From assembly GCF_039649665.1 (NCBI RefSeq), contig NZ_JBDJAW010000015.1, forward strand, positions 62,001 through 126,000: a stretch of DNA of 64,000 nucleotides. Direction: 5' to 3'. The translations under genes and the position numbers were made by a program. This DNA comes from Microbispora sp. ZYX-F-249 (GTDB lineage: Bacteria; Actinomycetota; Actinomycetes; Streptosporangiales; Streptosporangiaceae). Positions 23,823 through 32,973 of this stretch are shown piece by piece (within the stretch, counting starts at the first letter, position 1; every line of letters begins with the position of its first letter). The notes beneath the pieces were generated by a model, which was given only the letters and a program-made list of their open reading frames with translations, was not told the origin of the DNA and did no database searches.

Positions 23823-26272
23823 GAGTCGTCGTAGTGGGACACGGCCCGGCGGCACACCGCCTGATCGCGACGCTGGCCGACCGGGGCTTCGACGGGACGG
23901 TCACCGTGTTCGGGGAGGAGCCCCGCCCGGCGTACGACCGGGTGGCGCTCACCTCCTACCTGAGCGGCAGGAGCGTCGAGGACCTCACCTATCCGGTGCC
24001 GGGCGGCGTCACGGTCAGGACCGGCGTCCGCGTCACCGGGATCGACCGCGCGGACCGCGTCGTCACCACCGACGCCGGCGACAGCGAGCCGTACGACGTG
24101 CTGGTGCTGGCCACCGGGTCGGCGCCGTTCGTGCCGCCCGTGCCGGGCGGGGACCTGCCGGGCTGCTTCGTGTACCGGACGATCGACGACCTGGACGCCA
24201 TCAGGGAGGCGTCGCGGGACGCCCGCGCCGGTGTGGTCATCGGCGGCGGGCTGCTCGGCCTGGAGGCGGCCGACGCGCTGCGCGGGCTCGGGCTCGACAC
24301 GCACATCGTCGAGATGAGCGGGTGGCTGATGCCCCGCCAGGTGGACGAGGGCGGCGGCTCGGTGCTGCGCGGTCACATCGAGGGGCTCGGGCTCACCATC
24401 CACACGGGCGCGGGCGTGCGCTCGATCGAGGCGGGCCCGGACGGCCGGGTCGCCTCGCTGGTGAAGCCCGGCGGCGAGGCGATCGACACGCAGGTCGTCG
24501 TCTTCTCCGCCGGCATCCGGCCGCGCGACGAGCTCGCCCGCGCCTGCGGCCTGGAGGTCGGCGAGCGCGGCGGCATCGTGGTCGACGCGGGCATGCGCAC
24601 CTCCGACGAGCACATCTACGCCATCGGCGAGTGCGCTCTCGCGGGCGGCGTGGTCTACGGCCTCGTCGGGCCCTGCAACACCCAGGCGGAGGTGGCCGCC
24701 GAGCGCATCATGAGCGGGCCGGCCGCCTTCACCGGGGCCGACATGTCCACCAAGCTCAAGCTGCTCGGCGTGGAGGTGGCGCAGTTCGGCGCCATGTCGG
24801 GGGCGCTCGACGTCACCTACATGGACCCCGTGGGCGGCGTCTACAAGCGGCTGTTCATCAGCGACGACGCCAAGACCCTGCTCGGCGGCATCTGCGTCGG
24901 CGACGCCGGGCCGTACAACGCGCTGCGGCCGTTCGTCGGCAAGCCGCTGCCCGGCGCGCCGAGCGACCTGCTGTTCGCCGGCGCGGGCAAGGCGTCGGTC
25001 GACCTGCCCGACGACGCGCAGGTCTGCTCCTGCAACAACGTGACGAAGGAGAGGATCTGCGCGGCCATCGCCGACAAGGGCCTGACCGACGTGCAGGGCA
25101 TCAAGGACTGCACCCGGGCCGGCACCACCTGCGGCAGCTGCGTGCCGATGCTCAAACAGATCCTGGTGAAGTCGGGCGTCGACGTCGGCAAGGCGCTGTG
25201 CGAGCACTTCCCGCACAGCAGGGCCGAGCTGTTCGACATCGTCAACGTCCGCGGCATCACCACGTTCTCCCAGCTCATCGCCGAGCACGGCACCGGCCGC
25301 GGCTGCGACATCTGCAAGCCGGTGGTCGCCTCGATCCTCGCCTCCCTCGGTCGCGGCCACATCCTCGACGGTGAGCAGGCCGCGCTGCAGGACACCAACG
25401 ACCAGTTCCTGGCCAACATCCAGAAGAACGGCACCTACTCGGTCGTCCCGCGCATCCCGGGCGGCGAGATCACGCCAGACAAGCTCATCGTGATCGGCGA
25501 GGTGGCCCGGGAGTTCGGTCTCTACACGAAGATCACCGGAGCGCAGCGCATCGACCTGCTCGGGGCCCGGGTCGAGCAGCTGCCCGCCATCTGGCGCCGG
25601 CTCGTGGACGCCGGCTTCGAGTCCGGGCACGCGTACGGCAAGGCCCTGCGGACGGTGAAGTCCTGCGTCGGGTCCACCTGGTGCCGGTACGGCGTGCAGG
25701 ACTCGGTCGGCCTGGCCATCGCCCTGGAGCTGCGCTACCGGGGGCTGCGCTCGCCGCACAAGCTGAAGTCGGCCGTCTCCGGCTGCGCCCGCGAGTGCGC
25801 CGAGGCCCGGTCGAAGGACTTCGGCATCATCGCCACCGAGCAGGGCTGGAACCTCTACGTGGGCGGCAACGGCGGCTTCAAGCCCCGCCACGCCGACCTG
25901 CTCGCGTCCGACCTGTCCACCGACGACCTGGTCAGGACCATCGACCGGTTCCTGATGTTCTACATCCGCACCGCCGACCGGCTGCAGCGGACCGCGGCCT
26001 GGCTGGAGAACCTGGACGGCGGGCTCGACTACCTCCGCGAGGTGGTCATGGAGGACTCGCTCGGCATCTGCGCGGAACTCGACGCGCAGATGGAGCGGCA
26101 CGTGTCCACGTACGTCGACGAGTGGCGCGCCACCATCGAGGACCCCGACAAACTGCGCCGCTTCGTCAGCTTCGTCAACGCCCCCGGCGTTCCCGACCCC
26201 TCGATCTCCTTCGAGACCGAGCGCGACCAGATCAAGCCGGTGCTGATTCCCCTGGAGGTGACCCGCACATGA
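23819..26272 (+). CDS. nirB: Assimilatory nitrite reductase [NAD(P)H] large subunit
   Basis: An 817-residue siroheme/FAD enzyme that reduces nitrite to ammonium with six electrons from NAD(P)H. The FAD/NAD part covers about residues 1-390 (VVVGHGPAAHRLIA; VIGGGLLGLEAADALRGLG). BFD-type Fe-S motifs follow (CSCNNVTKERICAAI, then CTRAGTTCGSC), then a second helical repeat ending GRGCDICKPVV. The C-terminal ferredoxin/siroheme domain holds the four ligand cysteines in SCVGSTWCRYG and SGCARECAEARSKD. Start and stop overlap neighbouring genes by 4 bases each. The siroheme cofactor would be completed with the chelatase encoded at the end of the operon. Confidence 0.95.
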   Translation: MRVVVVGHGPAAHRLIATLADRGFDGTVTVFGEEPRPAYDRVALTSYLSGRSVEDLTYPVPGGVTVRTGVRVTGIDRADRVVTTDAGDSEPYDVLVLATGSAPFVPPVPGGDLPGCFVYRTIDDLDAIREASRDARAGVVIGGGLLGLEAADALRGLGLDTHIVEMSGWLMPRQVDEGGGSVLRGHIEGLGLTIHTGAGVRSIEAGPDGRVASLVKPGGEAIDTQVVVFSAGIRPRDELARACGLEVGERGGIVVDAGMRTSDEHIYAIGECALAGGVVYGLVGPCNTQAEVAAERIMSGPAAFTGADMSTKLKLLGVEVAQFGAMSGALDVTYMDPVGGVYKRLFISDDAKTLLGGICVGDAGPYNALRPFVGKPLPGAPSDLLFAGAGKASVDLPDDAQVCSCNNVTKERICAAIADKGLTDVQGIKDCTRAGTTCGSCVPMLKQILVKSGVDVGKALCEHFPHSRAELFDIVNVRGITTFSQLIAEHGTGRGCDICKPVVASILASLGRGHILDGEQAALQDTNDQFLANIQKNGTYSVVPRIPGGEITPDKLIVIGEVAREFGLYTKITGAQRIDLLGARVEQLPAIWRRLVDAGFESGHAYGKALRTVKSCVGSTWCRYGVQDSVGLAIALELRYRGLRSPHKLKSAVSGCARECAEARSKDFGIIATEQGWNLYVGGNGGFKPRHADLLASDLSTDDLVRTIDRFLMFYIRTADRLQRTAAWLENLDGGLDYLREVVMEDSLGICAELDAQMERHVSTYVDEWRATIEDPDKLRRFVSFVNAPGVPDPSISFETERDQIKPVLIPLEVTRT

Positions 26273-26625
26273 CCATCCTCGACGAGATGCCGGCCCTTGC
26301 CGGCCACTGGACCCCGGTCTGCACCTACACCGACCTGCTGCCCGAGCGGGGCGCGGCGGTCCTCGTCGGCGACCGGCAGGTGGCCGTCTTCCGCGCCTTC
26401 GACGGCGCCCTGTACGCCCTGGGCAACCTCGACCCGTTCAGCGGGGCGCAGGTGATGTCCCGGGGGATCGTCGGCACCAGGAACGGCGAGCCGACCGTGG
26501 CCTCGCCGATGCACAAGCAGGTGTTCTCACTGGTCACCGGCGTGTGCGTGGACGACCCCGGCGTCGCCGTGCCGACCTATCCCATCCGAGTGACGGACGG
26601 AACCGTGGAGGTGAGCGTGGTATGA
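26269..26625 (+). CDS. nirD: Nitrite reductase small subunit NirD
   Basis: A 118-residue Rieske-fold protein (NirD subfamily), partner of NirB. It reads HWTPVCTYTDLLPERGAAVL, LYALGNLDPFSGAQVMSRGI and SPMHKQVFSLVTGVCVDDPG. The Cys/His ligands of a true Rieske cluster are missing, as is usual for NirD, so it is probably structural rather than redox active. Its ATG overlaps the nirB stop (ATGA) and a GGAGGTGA sequence lies 7 bases upstream within nirB. The same GGAGGTGA-N7-ATG arrangement occurs at the next junction. Confidence 0.92.
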   Translation: MTILDEMPALAGHWTPVCTYTDLLPERGAAVLVGDRQVAVFRAFDGALYALGNLDPFSGAQVMSRGIVGTRNGEPTVASPMHKQVFSLVTGVCVDDPGVAVPTYPIRVTDGTVEVSVV

Positions 26626-27785
26626 CCATGCTGCTGGAGGAGGTCCCGATGACCCTTGAGACCGCGCCCGACGCGCTGGCCGGGTTCACGATCGGGGTGA
26701 CGGCGACCCGCCGCAGCGAAGAGCTCGCCGCGCTCCTGGAGCGGCGGGGCGCCCGGGTCGTCCGGGCGCCCGCGATCCGCATCGTGCCGCTCGCGGAGGA
26801 CGCCGGGCTGCTCGCCGCGACCCGGGCGTGCCTGGAGGCGTCCGTCGACGACGTGGTCATCACCACGGGCGTCGGCTTCCGGGGGTGGATGGCGGCGGCC
26901 GAGGGCTGGGGCCTGTCCGCCGACCTCAACGCCCACCTCGGGAACGCGCGGCTGCTCGCCCGGGGCCCGAAGGCGCGGGGGGCCGTGCGGGCCGCCGGCC
27001 TGGTGGACTTCTGGACCCCGGCCACCGAGTCGTGCGAGGAGGTCAAGGAGTACCTGCTCGCCCAGGACCTGCGCGGCCGCCGTATCGCGGTGCAGTTGCA
27101 CGGCGAGCCGCTGGACGGCTTCGTCGCGTCGCTGCGGGAGGCGGGCGCCGAGGTGATCGAGGTGCCGGTCTACCGGTGGCTGCCCTACCGCGACACCTCG
27201 CCGCTGCGCCGCCTGATCAGCCAGGTGATCACCGGCTCGGTCGACGCGGTGGCCTTCACCAGCGCTCCCGCGGTGCTCGCGATGCTGGGCGCCGCCCGCG
27301 CCGACGGGCTGGAGGACGCGCTGCTGGCCGCGTTCGACACCCGCGTGGTGGCCGCCTGCGTCGGCCCGGTCACGGCCGGGCCGCTGACCCAGCGGGGCGT
27401 GCGGGCCGTCCAGCCCGACCGGGCCCGCCTCGGCGCGCTCGCCCGGACCCTCGCCCGCCACCTGCCGGAAAGCGGCGTCACACGGCTCGTCGCGGGCGGG
27501 CACGACCTGGAGATCCGCGGCCACGCCGTGGTGGTCGACGGCGAGCTCAAGCCGCTGCCGCCCGCCCCGATGGCCGTGCTCAAGCGGCTCGCCGCCCGCC
27601 CCGGGCACGTCGTGAACCGGGCCGACCTGCGGGTCGTGCTGCCCGGCGGCCCCTCACGCGACTCGGCCGAGCACGCGGTCGAGATGGCCATCACCCGCCT
27701 GCGCCGGGCGCTCGGCCCCGCGGGCATCGTCGAGACCGTGGTGAAGCGCGGCTACCGCCTGGCCTGCGGCCGGGACGAGCGTTGA
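26622..27785 (+). CDS. nnaR: NnaR-type regulator: uroporphyrinogen-III synthase domain fused to an OmpR-type winged helix
   Basis: A 387-residue two-domain protein. Residues 20-280 resemble uroporphyrinogen-III synthase (FTIGVTATRRSEELAALLER; VVITTGVGFRGWMAA; DAVAFTSAPAVLAMLG). Residues 300-385 form a winged-helix DNA-binding domain (PMAVLKRLAARPGHVVNRAD; AVEMAITRLRRALG; VVKRGYRLACG). This architecture is that of NnaR, which co-activates nitrate/nitrite assimilation genes with GlnR in Streptomyces and mycobacteria. The ATG at 26622 overlaps the nirD stop with GGAGGTGA 7 bases before it. A second ATG at 26649 has an even stronger GGAGGAGG site, so a shorter form is possible. It lies inside the operon it probably controls, which suggests autoregulation. 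Confidence 0.87.
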   Translation: MTMLLEEVPMTLETAPDALAGFTIGVTATRRSEELAALLERRGARVVRAPAIRIVPLAEDAGLLAATRACLEASVDDVVITTGVGFRGWMAAAEGWGLSADLNAHLGNARLLARGPKARGAVRAAGLVDFWTPATESCEEVKEYLLAQDLRGRRIAVQLHGEPLDGFVASLREAGAEVIEVPVYRWLPYRDTSPLRRLISQVITGSVDAVAFTSAPAVLAMLGAARADGLEDALLAAFDTRVVAACVGPVTAGPLTQRGVRAVQPDRARLGALARTLARHLPESGVTRLVAGGHDLEIRGHAVVVDGELKPLPPAPMAVLKRLAARPGHVVNRADLRVVLPGGPSRDSAEHAVEMAITRLRRALGPAGIVETVVKRGYRLACGRDER

Positions 27786-28528
27786 CGCCGGAGCCGGGGA
27801 CCCCGACGCTGGTGATGGCGGCGCACGGCGCCCGCAGCGGCCACTGGGAGTCGGTGATGGACTCCCTGGCGGCCCGGGTGCGCCGTGCCAGGCCCGCCGC
27901 ACGGGTCGAACTCGGATTCCTGGAGATCAGCGCGCCGCTGCTGTCCGACGTGTTGTCGCGGGTGCCGGGACCGGTCGTGGTGGTCCCCATGCTGCTCGCC
28001 GGGGGATACCACGCGCACGTCGACCTGCCGGCCGTCGTCGCCCGCACCCGGCCCGGCGCGGTCGTCGCCGGGCAGCTCGGGCCGCACCGGCTGCTGACCT
28101 CGGTGCTGGCCCGGCGCCTGGCCGCGGCGGGCCTGCGGCCCTGTGACACCGTGATCCTGGGCGCCGCCGGCTCGTCCGACCCCGCCGCGCTGGACGACGT
28201 CCGCGCCGCCGCCCGGCTGCTGTCCGTACGGCTCTCGCGTCCCGTCGCCGCCGCGTTCGCCTCGGCCGGGACGCCCACGATCGCCGAGGCGCTGGAGCGC
28301 GCCAGGGCCGGCCTCGCCCCGCGCGTCGCCGTCGCCTCCTACCTGCTCGCGCCCGGCTTCTTCCACGACCGGCTGCTGACGAGCGGCGCGGACCTGGTCG
28401 GCGCGCCCCTGGGCGTCGACGACGACCTGGCCGCCCTCGTCTGGGCCCGCTTCGACGAGGCCGTCCTCCGCCGCGCCGCGGCCGTCCCGCCCGCCCACTC
28501 GCCGTACGCCTCCGGCGCCCGGGGCTGA
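27782..28528 (+). CDS. Sirohydrochlorin chelatase (CbiX/SirB family)
   Basis: A 248-residue class II chelatase that inserts Fe2+ (or Co2+) into sirohydrochlorin. The N-terminal metal-binding motif is LVMAAHGARSGHWESVM and the second block is VVVPMLLAGGYHAHVDLP; the repeat of the fold continues with VILGAAGSSDPAALDDVR and VASYLLAPGFFHDRLLTSGA. The proposed start is TTG 27782, which overlaps the nnaR stop (TTGA); an ATG at 27815 is inside the conserved strand and so too short. As the last gene of the nitrate/nitrite operon it should make siroheme for NirB. The preceding methyltransferase and dehydrogenase steps are not encoded in the window. Confidence 0.88.
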   Translation: MTPEPGTPTLVMAAHGARSGHWESVMDSLAARVRRARPAARVELGFLEISAPLLSDVLSRVPGPVVVVPMLLAGGYHAHVDLPAVVARTRPGAVVAGQLGPHRLLTSVLARRLAAAGLRPCDTVILGAAGSSDPAALDDVRAAARLLSVRLSRPVAAAFASAGTPTIAEALERARAGLAPRVAVASYLLAPGFFHDRLLTSGADLVGAPLGVDDDLAALVWARFDEAVLRRAAAVPPAHSPYASGARG

Positions 28529-28691
28529 ACGGACCACGTCCGCGCCCTGCGAGGGGCCGCCGTCCCGGGGGAGCGCACGCAGGGAGATGTGCGCGGAGCC
28601 GCGAGCACACCACCATGATCGGCATGTCCACGTCCGCTCCTCCGCGAACCGGCCGGCCCCGGGGCCGTTGAACGCCTGCGACGCCGGGCCG

Positions 28692-28717
28692 GCCGGACGG
28701 CCACCGATCCGTCCGGC
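28692..28717. repeat. 9-bp inverted repeat between the nitrite operon and the NRPS cluster
   Basis: GCCGGACGG (28692-28700) and CCGTCCGGC (28709-28717) are perfect complements with an 8-base loop. It may be the terminator of the nitrite operon or an operator of the NRPS gene at 28826. The rest of the 297-base gap (28529-28825) shows no gene and no clear promoter. Confidence 0.45.
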
Positions 28718-28825
28718 GGGGGGAGTGGCCGGGGCGCGGCATGCCCGTGACCACCGGAGTGGACCGCGGCCCGTGCTTCACGAGCGGCGAACCCCGCCGC
28801 CGCGCCCTCCGGACGAGGAGGCCAT

Positions 28826-31800
28826 GTGACCTTCGACCACGAACCCCAGGCGAGTGCCCAGGGCGTCATCGCCGCCGCGCGCCCCCAGTCCGGCGGCGCC
28901 TGCCTGCCGGACCTGCTCCGGGAGCACGTGCGGGCACAGCCCGGCCGCACGGCGTGCGTCTACGGCGGCGAACGCCTCACCTACCGCGAGCTGGCCCGGC
29001 GTAGCAGCGCCCTGGCCGCCCGCCTGCGACGTCTCGGTGTGGCCGCCGACGAACGCGTCGGCCTGTTCGCCGAGCCGTCGACCGAGCTGATGACGGGCGT
29101 GTGGGGCATCCTGTGCGCCGGCGGCGCGTACCTGCCGCTGTCCCCGGAGTATCCGGAGGAGCGGCTGCGCTACATCATCGAGGACTCCCGGACCTCGGTG
29201 ATCCTGACCCAGCGGGCGCTCGCCGCGCGGCTGGCGGAGCTGGCGCCGCGGGGCACGACGATCGTCGTCCTGGACGCGGCCGACGGGCCCGCCGCGTCGC
29301 CGGCCGGCGACCCCGGGGACGCGGCCCGCATCAGTCCCGGCGACGCGGCGTACGTCGTCTACACCTCCGGAAGCACCGGCAGGCCGAAGGGCGTGGTGAT
29401 CGAGCACCGCGCCATCGTCAGCCAGATGCGGTGGCTGCACGCCGTCCACGGGATCGACCGGGACCGGGTCATCCTGCAGAAGACCCCGTTGAGCTTCGAC
29501 GCGGCGCAGTGGGAGATCCTCGCGCCCGCCTGCGGCAGCACCGTCGTCATGGGGGCTCCGGGTCTCTACCGCGACCCCGAAGCGCTCATCGACACCGTCG
29601 TCGCGTGCGGCGTGACCACCCTGCAGTGCGTCCCGACCCTCCTGCAGGCGCTGCTCGACACCGAGCGGCTGGGGGAGTGCACCTCGCTCACCCGGCTCTT
29701 CAGCGGCGGGGAGGCCCTTTCCCGGCGCCTCGCGCTGCAGTGCCTGGACGCGCTGCCGCACTGCGAGCTGGTCAACCTCTACGGGCCGACCGAGTGCACC
29801 ATCAACTCCTCCAGCTTCGCCGTCGACCGGCGGGCCGCCGCGGACGGCCCGCAGACGATCCCGATCGGCACGCCGGCCCACGGCACCTGGTTCCGCCTGC
29901 TCGACGGCGACCGCCTGCTGACGACCCCGGGGGAGATCGGCGAGCTGTACATCGGCGGCGTCCAGCTCGCGCGGGGGTACCTGAACCGGCCCGACCTGAC
30001 CGCGGAGCGGTTCGTCGCCGACCCGTTCGGCGACGGCCGGGAGTCCTCCCGGCTCTACCGCACCGGCGACCTGGCGTACTGGAACGCGGACGGCACCCTC
30101 CAGTTCGCGGGCCGGGTCGACAACCAGGTGAAGCTGCGGGGATTCCGGATCGAGCTGGACGAGGTCAGGCTGGGCATCGAGAGCCACGACTGGGTCAGCA
30201 ACGCCGCGGTCGTCGTCAAGGACGACTCCGCCACCGGGGACCGGCAGCTCGTCGCGTACGTCGAGCTGAACCCCAGGGAAGCGGCCCTGATGGACCAGGG
30301 CGAGCACGGCGCCCACCACCTGTCGAAGGACAGCAGGCTCCAGGTGCGGGCGCAGCTGTCGGACGGAGGGTGCCGCGACGAGGCGGAGATCCGCGGCAAG
30401 GCGGTGACCCTTCTACCCGGCGCGACGGCGACGGCGGAGCAGCGCCGGCGGGTGTTCGCCCGCAAGACCTACCGCTTCTTCGAGGGCGGCGACGTCACGA
30501 AGGACGACATCGTGCGGCTGCTGGAAAGGACGGGCACGGCCACCCGTCCGCGCGCCCTCGACAGCCTGGGCCTCGCCGAGCTCGGGGAGATCCTGCGGTA
30601 TTTCGGGCAGTTCTCCAGCGACGAGCGGATGCTGCCGAAGTACGGCTACGCCTCGCCCGGGTCCCTCTACGCCACCCAGATGTACCTGGAGATCGGCGGC
30701 CTCGACGGCGTGCGGCCCGGATATCACTACTACCACCCCGTCCGGCACCAGCTGATCCTCATCCGGGAGACGCCGGCCGCGGCGACGCCGCGGCTGAGGA
30801 TCCACTTCGTCGGCAAGCGACGGGCGATCGAGCCGGTCTACAAGAAGAACGTCCGCGAGGTCCTGGAGATCGAGGCCGGCCACATGGTCGGGCTGTTCGA
30901 GGAGATCCTCCCGGAACACGGTCTCGACATCAGGGCCGCCGGCTACCTGCCCGAGACGAAGGACCACCTGGAGTGCGCGGACGAGGACGACTACCTCGGC
31001 ACGTTCGCCGTGGTGCCGTACGCCGGGCCGCGGCCGGAGGACTCGCTCGACGTCTACGTGCAGGCGCACCCCGGCAGGGTGCGGGGGCTGGACGAAGGCC
31101 TCTACCGGTACGCGGCCGGCGACCTGCACCGGATCTCCGGCGACGTGATCCTGAAGAAGCACGTCGTGGCCATCAACCAGGAGGTCTACCGGCGGTCCCG
31201 CTTCGGCGTCGCACTGGTCGGCAGGCCCGGCCCGGACTGGCTCGGCTACCTCGACCTCGGCCGCAGGCTCCACCGCCTGCAGATGAACGACCTGGGCCTG
31301 GGCCTCATGTCGTCCGGTTACAGCTCGAAGACCGGCGACGACCTGCCGTCGGCGCGGCGCATGGAGAGCATCCTGCGCGCCTGCGGCCGGGAGCCCGGCC
31401 CGTTCTACTTCGCCGTCGGCGGCCGCGTCAGCGAGGAGCAGCTGCGGAGCACGGGGATGAAGGAGGACACCGTCCACATGAGGGGCCCGACGGAGATCGT
31501 CAGGGACGACCTCATCGGGTTCCTGCCGGACTACATGCTGCCCAATCGGGTCGTGATCCTCGACCGGCTGCCGCGCACGGCCAACGGGAAGATCGACACG
31601 AGGGCGCTGGAGGCGCTGGACCTGGGCGGTCCCGACCTCACCGGCGAGCCCTTCGTCGCCCCCCGCACCGAGGACGAGGAACGGATCGCCCGCGTGTGGG
31701 GGCGGGTGCTGAAACGGGAGAAGGTCTCCGTGCGGGACGACTTCTTCGTCTCCCGGGGAAACTCGCTGACCGCGATGGCGCTCGTGAAGGGAATCAACCG

Positions 31801-32701
31801 GGAGTTCGGCTGCTCGCTCCCGCTCCAGGTGGTGTTCCGGGCGCCGACCGTGGAGAAACTCGCGATCGAGGTCCGGGCCGGCGGCGCGAGGCCCTCCTCG
31901 CGTCTGGTCAGGCTCAATACCACGGGCTCGGGAAATCCCGTCTTCTGCTGGCCCGGTCTGGGTGGTTATCCCATGAACCTCCGGTCACTGGCCGAGGGAA
32001 TAGGGGTTGACCGGCCGTTCTACGGCCTTCAGGCTTACGGCATAAATAAGGAAGAGGTTCCGTATTCCACGGTACGGGAGATGGCCGAGGAGGATAACCG
32101 GGCGCTGCGGCGGGTCCAGCCGGAGGGGCCGTACACGCTGTGGGGATACTCCTTCGGCGCGCGCGTCGCCTTCGAGACGGCGCGCCTGCTCGAAGAGGCG
32201 GGCGAGCAGGTCGAGCGCCTGCTGCTCATCGCTCCCGGGTCGCCGCGGGTGCGCGCGGGCGGCGATCGCGGCGGTGGTGACGAGCCCGTCTACACCAACA
32301 GGAAGTATCTCGCGATTCTGTTCTCGGTTTTCGCCGGGCGGGTGGACGGGCCATTGCTGGAGGACTGCCTGAAGGAGGTCGGGGACGAGGACGCTTTCGT
32401 GTCGTTCGTCGGCACGCATTTCCCGGATATCGACCCCGATCTGGTGCGGAGAATCGTCCGGACCGTGGCCCGGACGTATCAGATGAGAATCCAGATCGGA
32501 GGTGGAGCGCAACGGCCGGTCAACGCGCCGGTGACGATAGTGAAAGCCCGGGGGGACGAACCGTCGTTCGCCGAGGACGGGCACGGATTGTTCTCCGGGC
32601 CACCCTCCGTGATCGAGCTCGACGCCGACCATTACGGCATTCTCAAGGAGCCGGGCCTGGGGGAGCTGCGGCGAGCCCTGGGCCGCGTGCCCGGCCTGTG
32701 A
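28826..32701 (+). CDS. Indigoidine-synthetase-type NRPS (A-Ox-T-TE, BpsA/IndC family)
   Basis: A 1291-residue single-module nonribosomal peptide synthetase; BpsA/IndC proteins are about 1280 residues. The adenylation domain begins near residue 20; A3 is YTSGSTGRPKG (about 179) and A8 is NQVKLRGFRIELDEV (about 430). An oxidase domain of the nitroreductase-like fold is inserted between A8 and A10 (roughly 460-890; KYGYASPGSLYATQMYLE and MSSGYSSKTGDDLPSARRM). A10 is TANGKID (about 915), the carrier serine is in SRGNSLTAM (about 979) and the thioesterase serine in WGYSFGARVAFE (about 1108). This layout is specific to enzymes that activate L-glutamine, cyclise and oxidise it, giving blue indigoidine. 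GTG 28826 follows GAGGAGG. Codons in the thioesterase part are less GC-rich. No phosphopantetheinyl transferase lies in the window. Confidence 0.9.
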   Translation: MTFDHEPQASAQGVIAAARPQSGGACLPDLLREHVRAQPGRTACVYGGERLTYRELARRSSALAARLRRLGVAADERVGLFAEPSTELMTGVWGILCAGGAYLPLSPEYPEERLRYIIEDSRTSVILTQRALAARLAELAPRGTTIVVLDAADGPAASPAGDPGDAARISPGDAAYVVYTSGSTGRPKGVVIEHRAIVSQMRWLHAVHGIDRDRVILQKTPLSFDAAQWEILAPACGSTVVMGAPGLYRDPEALIDTVVACGVTTLQCVPTLLQALLDTERLGECTSLTRLFSGGEALSRRLALQCLDALPHCELVNLYGPTECTINSSSFAVDRRAAADGPQTIPIGTPAHGTWFRLLDGDRLLTTPGEIGELYIGGVQLARGYLNRPDLTAERFVADPFGDGRESSRLYRTGDLAYWNADGTLQFAGRVDNQVKLRGFRIELDEVRLGIESHDWVSNAAVVVKDDSATGDRQLVAYVELNPREAALMDQGEHGAHHLSKDSRLQVRAQLSDGGCRDEAEIRGKAVTLLPGATATAEQRRRVFARKTYRFFEGGDVTKDDIVRLLERTGTATRPRALDSLGLAELGEILRYFGQFSSDERMLPKYGYASPGSLYATQMYLEIGGLDGVRPGYHYYHPVRHQLILIRETPAAATPRLRIHFVGKRRAIEPVYKKNVREVLEIEAGHMVGLFEEILPEHGLDIRAAGYLPETKDHLECADEDDYLGTFAVVPYAGPRPEDSLDVYVQAHPGRVRGLDEGLYRYAAGDLHRISGDVILKKHVVAINQEVYRRSRFGVALVGRPGPDWLGYLDLGRRLHRLQMNDLGLGLMSSGYSSKTGDDLPSARRMESILRACGREPGPFYFAVGGRVSEEQLRSTGMKEDTVHMRGPTEIVRDDLIGFLPDYMLPNRVVILDRLPRTANGKIDTRALEALDLGGPDLTGEPFVAPRTEDEERIARVWGRVLKREKVSVRDDFFVSRGNSLTAMALVKGINREFGCSLPLQVVFRAPTVEKLAIEVRAGGARPSSRLVRLNTTGSGNPVFCWPGLGGYPMNLRSLAEGIGVDRPFYGLQAYGINKEEVPYSTVREMAEEDNRALRRVQPEGPYTLWGYSFGARVAFETARLLEEAGEQVERLLLIAPGSPRVRAGGDRGGGDEPVYTNRKYLAILFSVFAGRVDGPLLEDCLKEVGDEDAFVSFVGTHFPDIDPDLVRRIVRTVARTYQMRIQIGGGAQRPVNAPVTIVKARGDEPSFAEDGHGLFSGPPSVIELDADHYGILKEPGLGELRRALGRVPGL

Positions 32702-32748
32702 TCCCATCGACACCAGCTGTTCGCCCCGGTGAACGCGAGGAGGCGAAG

Positions 32749-32973
32749 ATGCCGCACGTCAATATCAAATACTTTCCGCGCCCCCTGACCGGTGAACAGG
32801 AGGCCGCGCTGATCGCCGCGGTGAGCGGCGCCGTACGGGAGGCCTTCGAGTGCGACGAGGGCGTCGTCTCGATCGCGCTCGAACCGGTCGCGCAGGAGGA
32901 GTGGGACCGGCTGGTCTACCAGCCCGAGATCGTCGGACGCGGGCATCTGCTCCGTAAGACCCCGAACTACTGA
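32749..32973 (+). CDS. PptA-like 4-oxalocrotonate-tautomerase-family protein
   Basis: A 74-residue tautomerase. After removal of Met the N-terminal Pro (MPHVNIKYFPR) is the catalytic base of the superfamily. Spacing of the IKYFPRPLTGEQEAALIAAV, VSIALEPVAQEEWDRLVY and LLRKTPNY segments follows E. coli PptA/YdcE. ATG 32749 has GAGGAGG 6 bases upstream. It stands 47 bases after the NRPS and its stop overlaps the next start (TGATG), so it belongs to the cluster. A plausible role is keto-enol tautomerisation of the aminopyridinedione made by the NRPS, or of a related intermediate; this is inference. Confidence 0.82.
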   Translation: MPHVNIKYFPRPLTGEQEAALIAAVSGAVREAFECDEGVVSIALEPVAQEEWDRLVYQPEIVGRGHLLRKTPNY

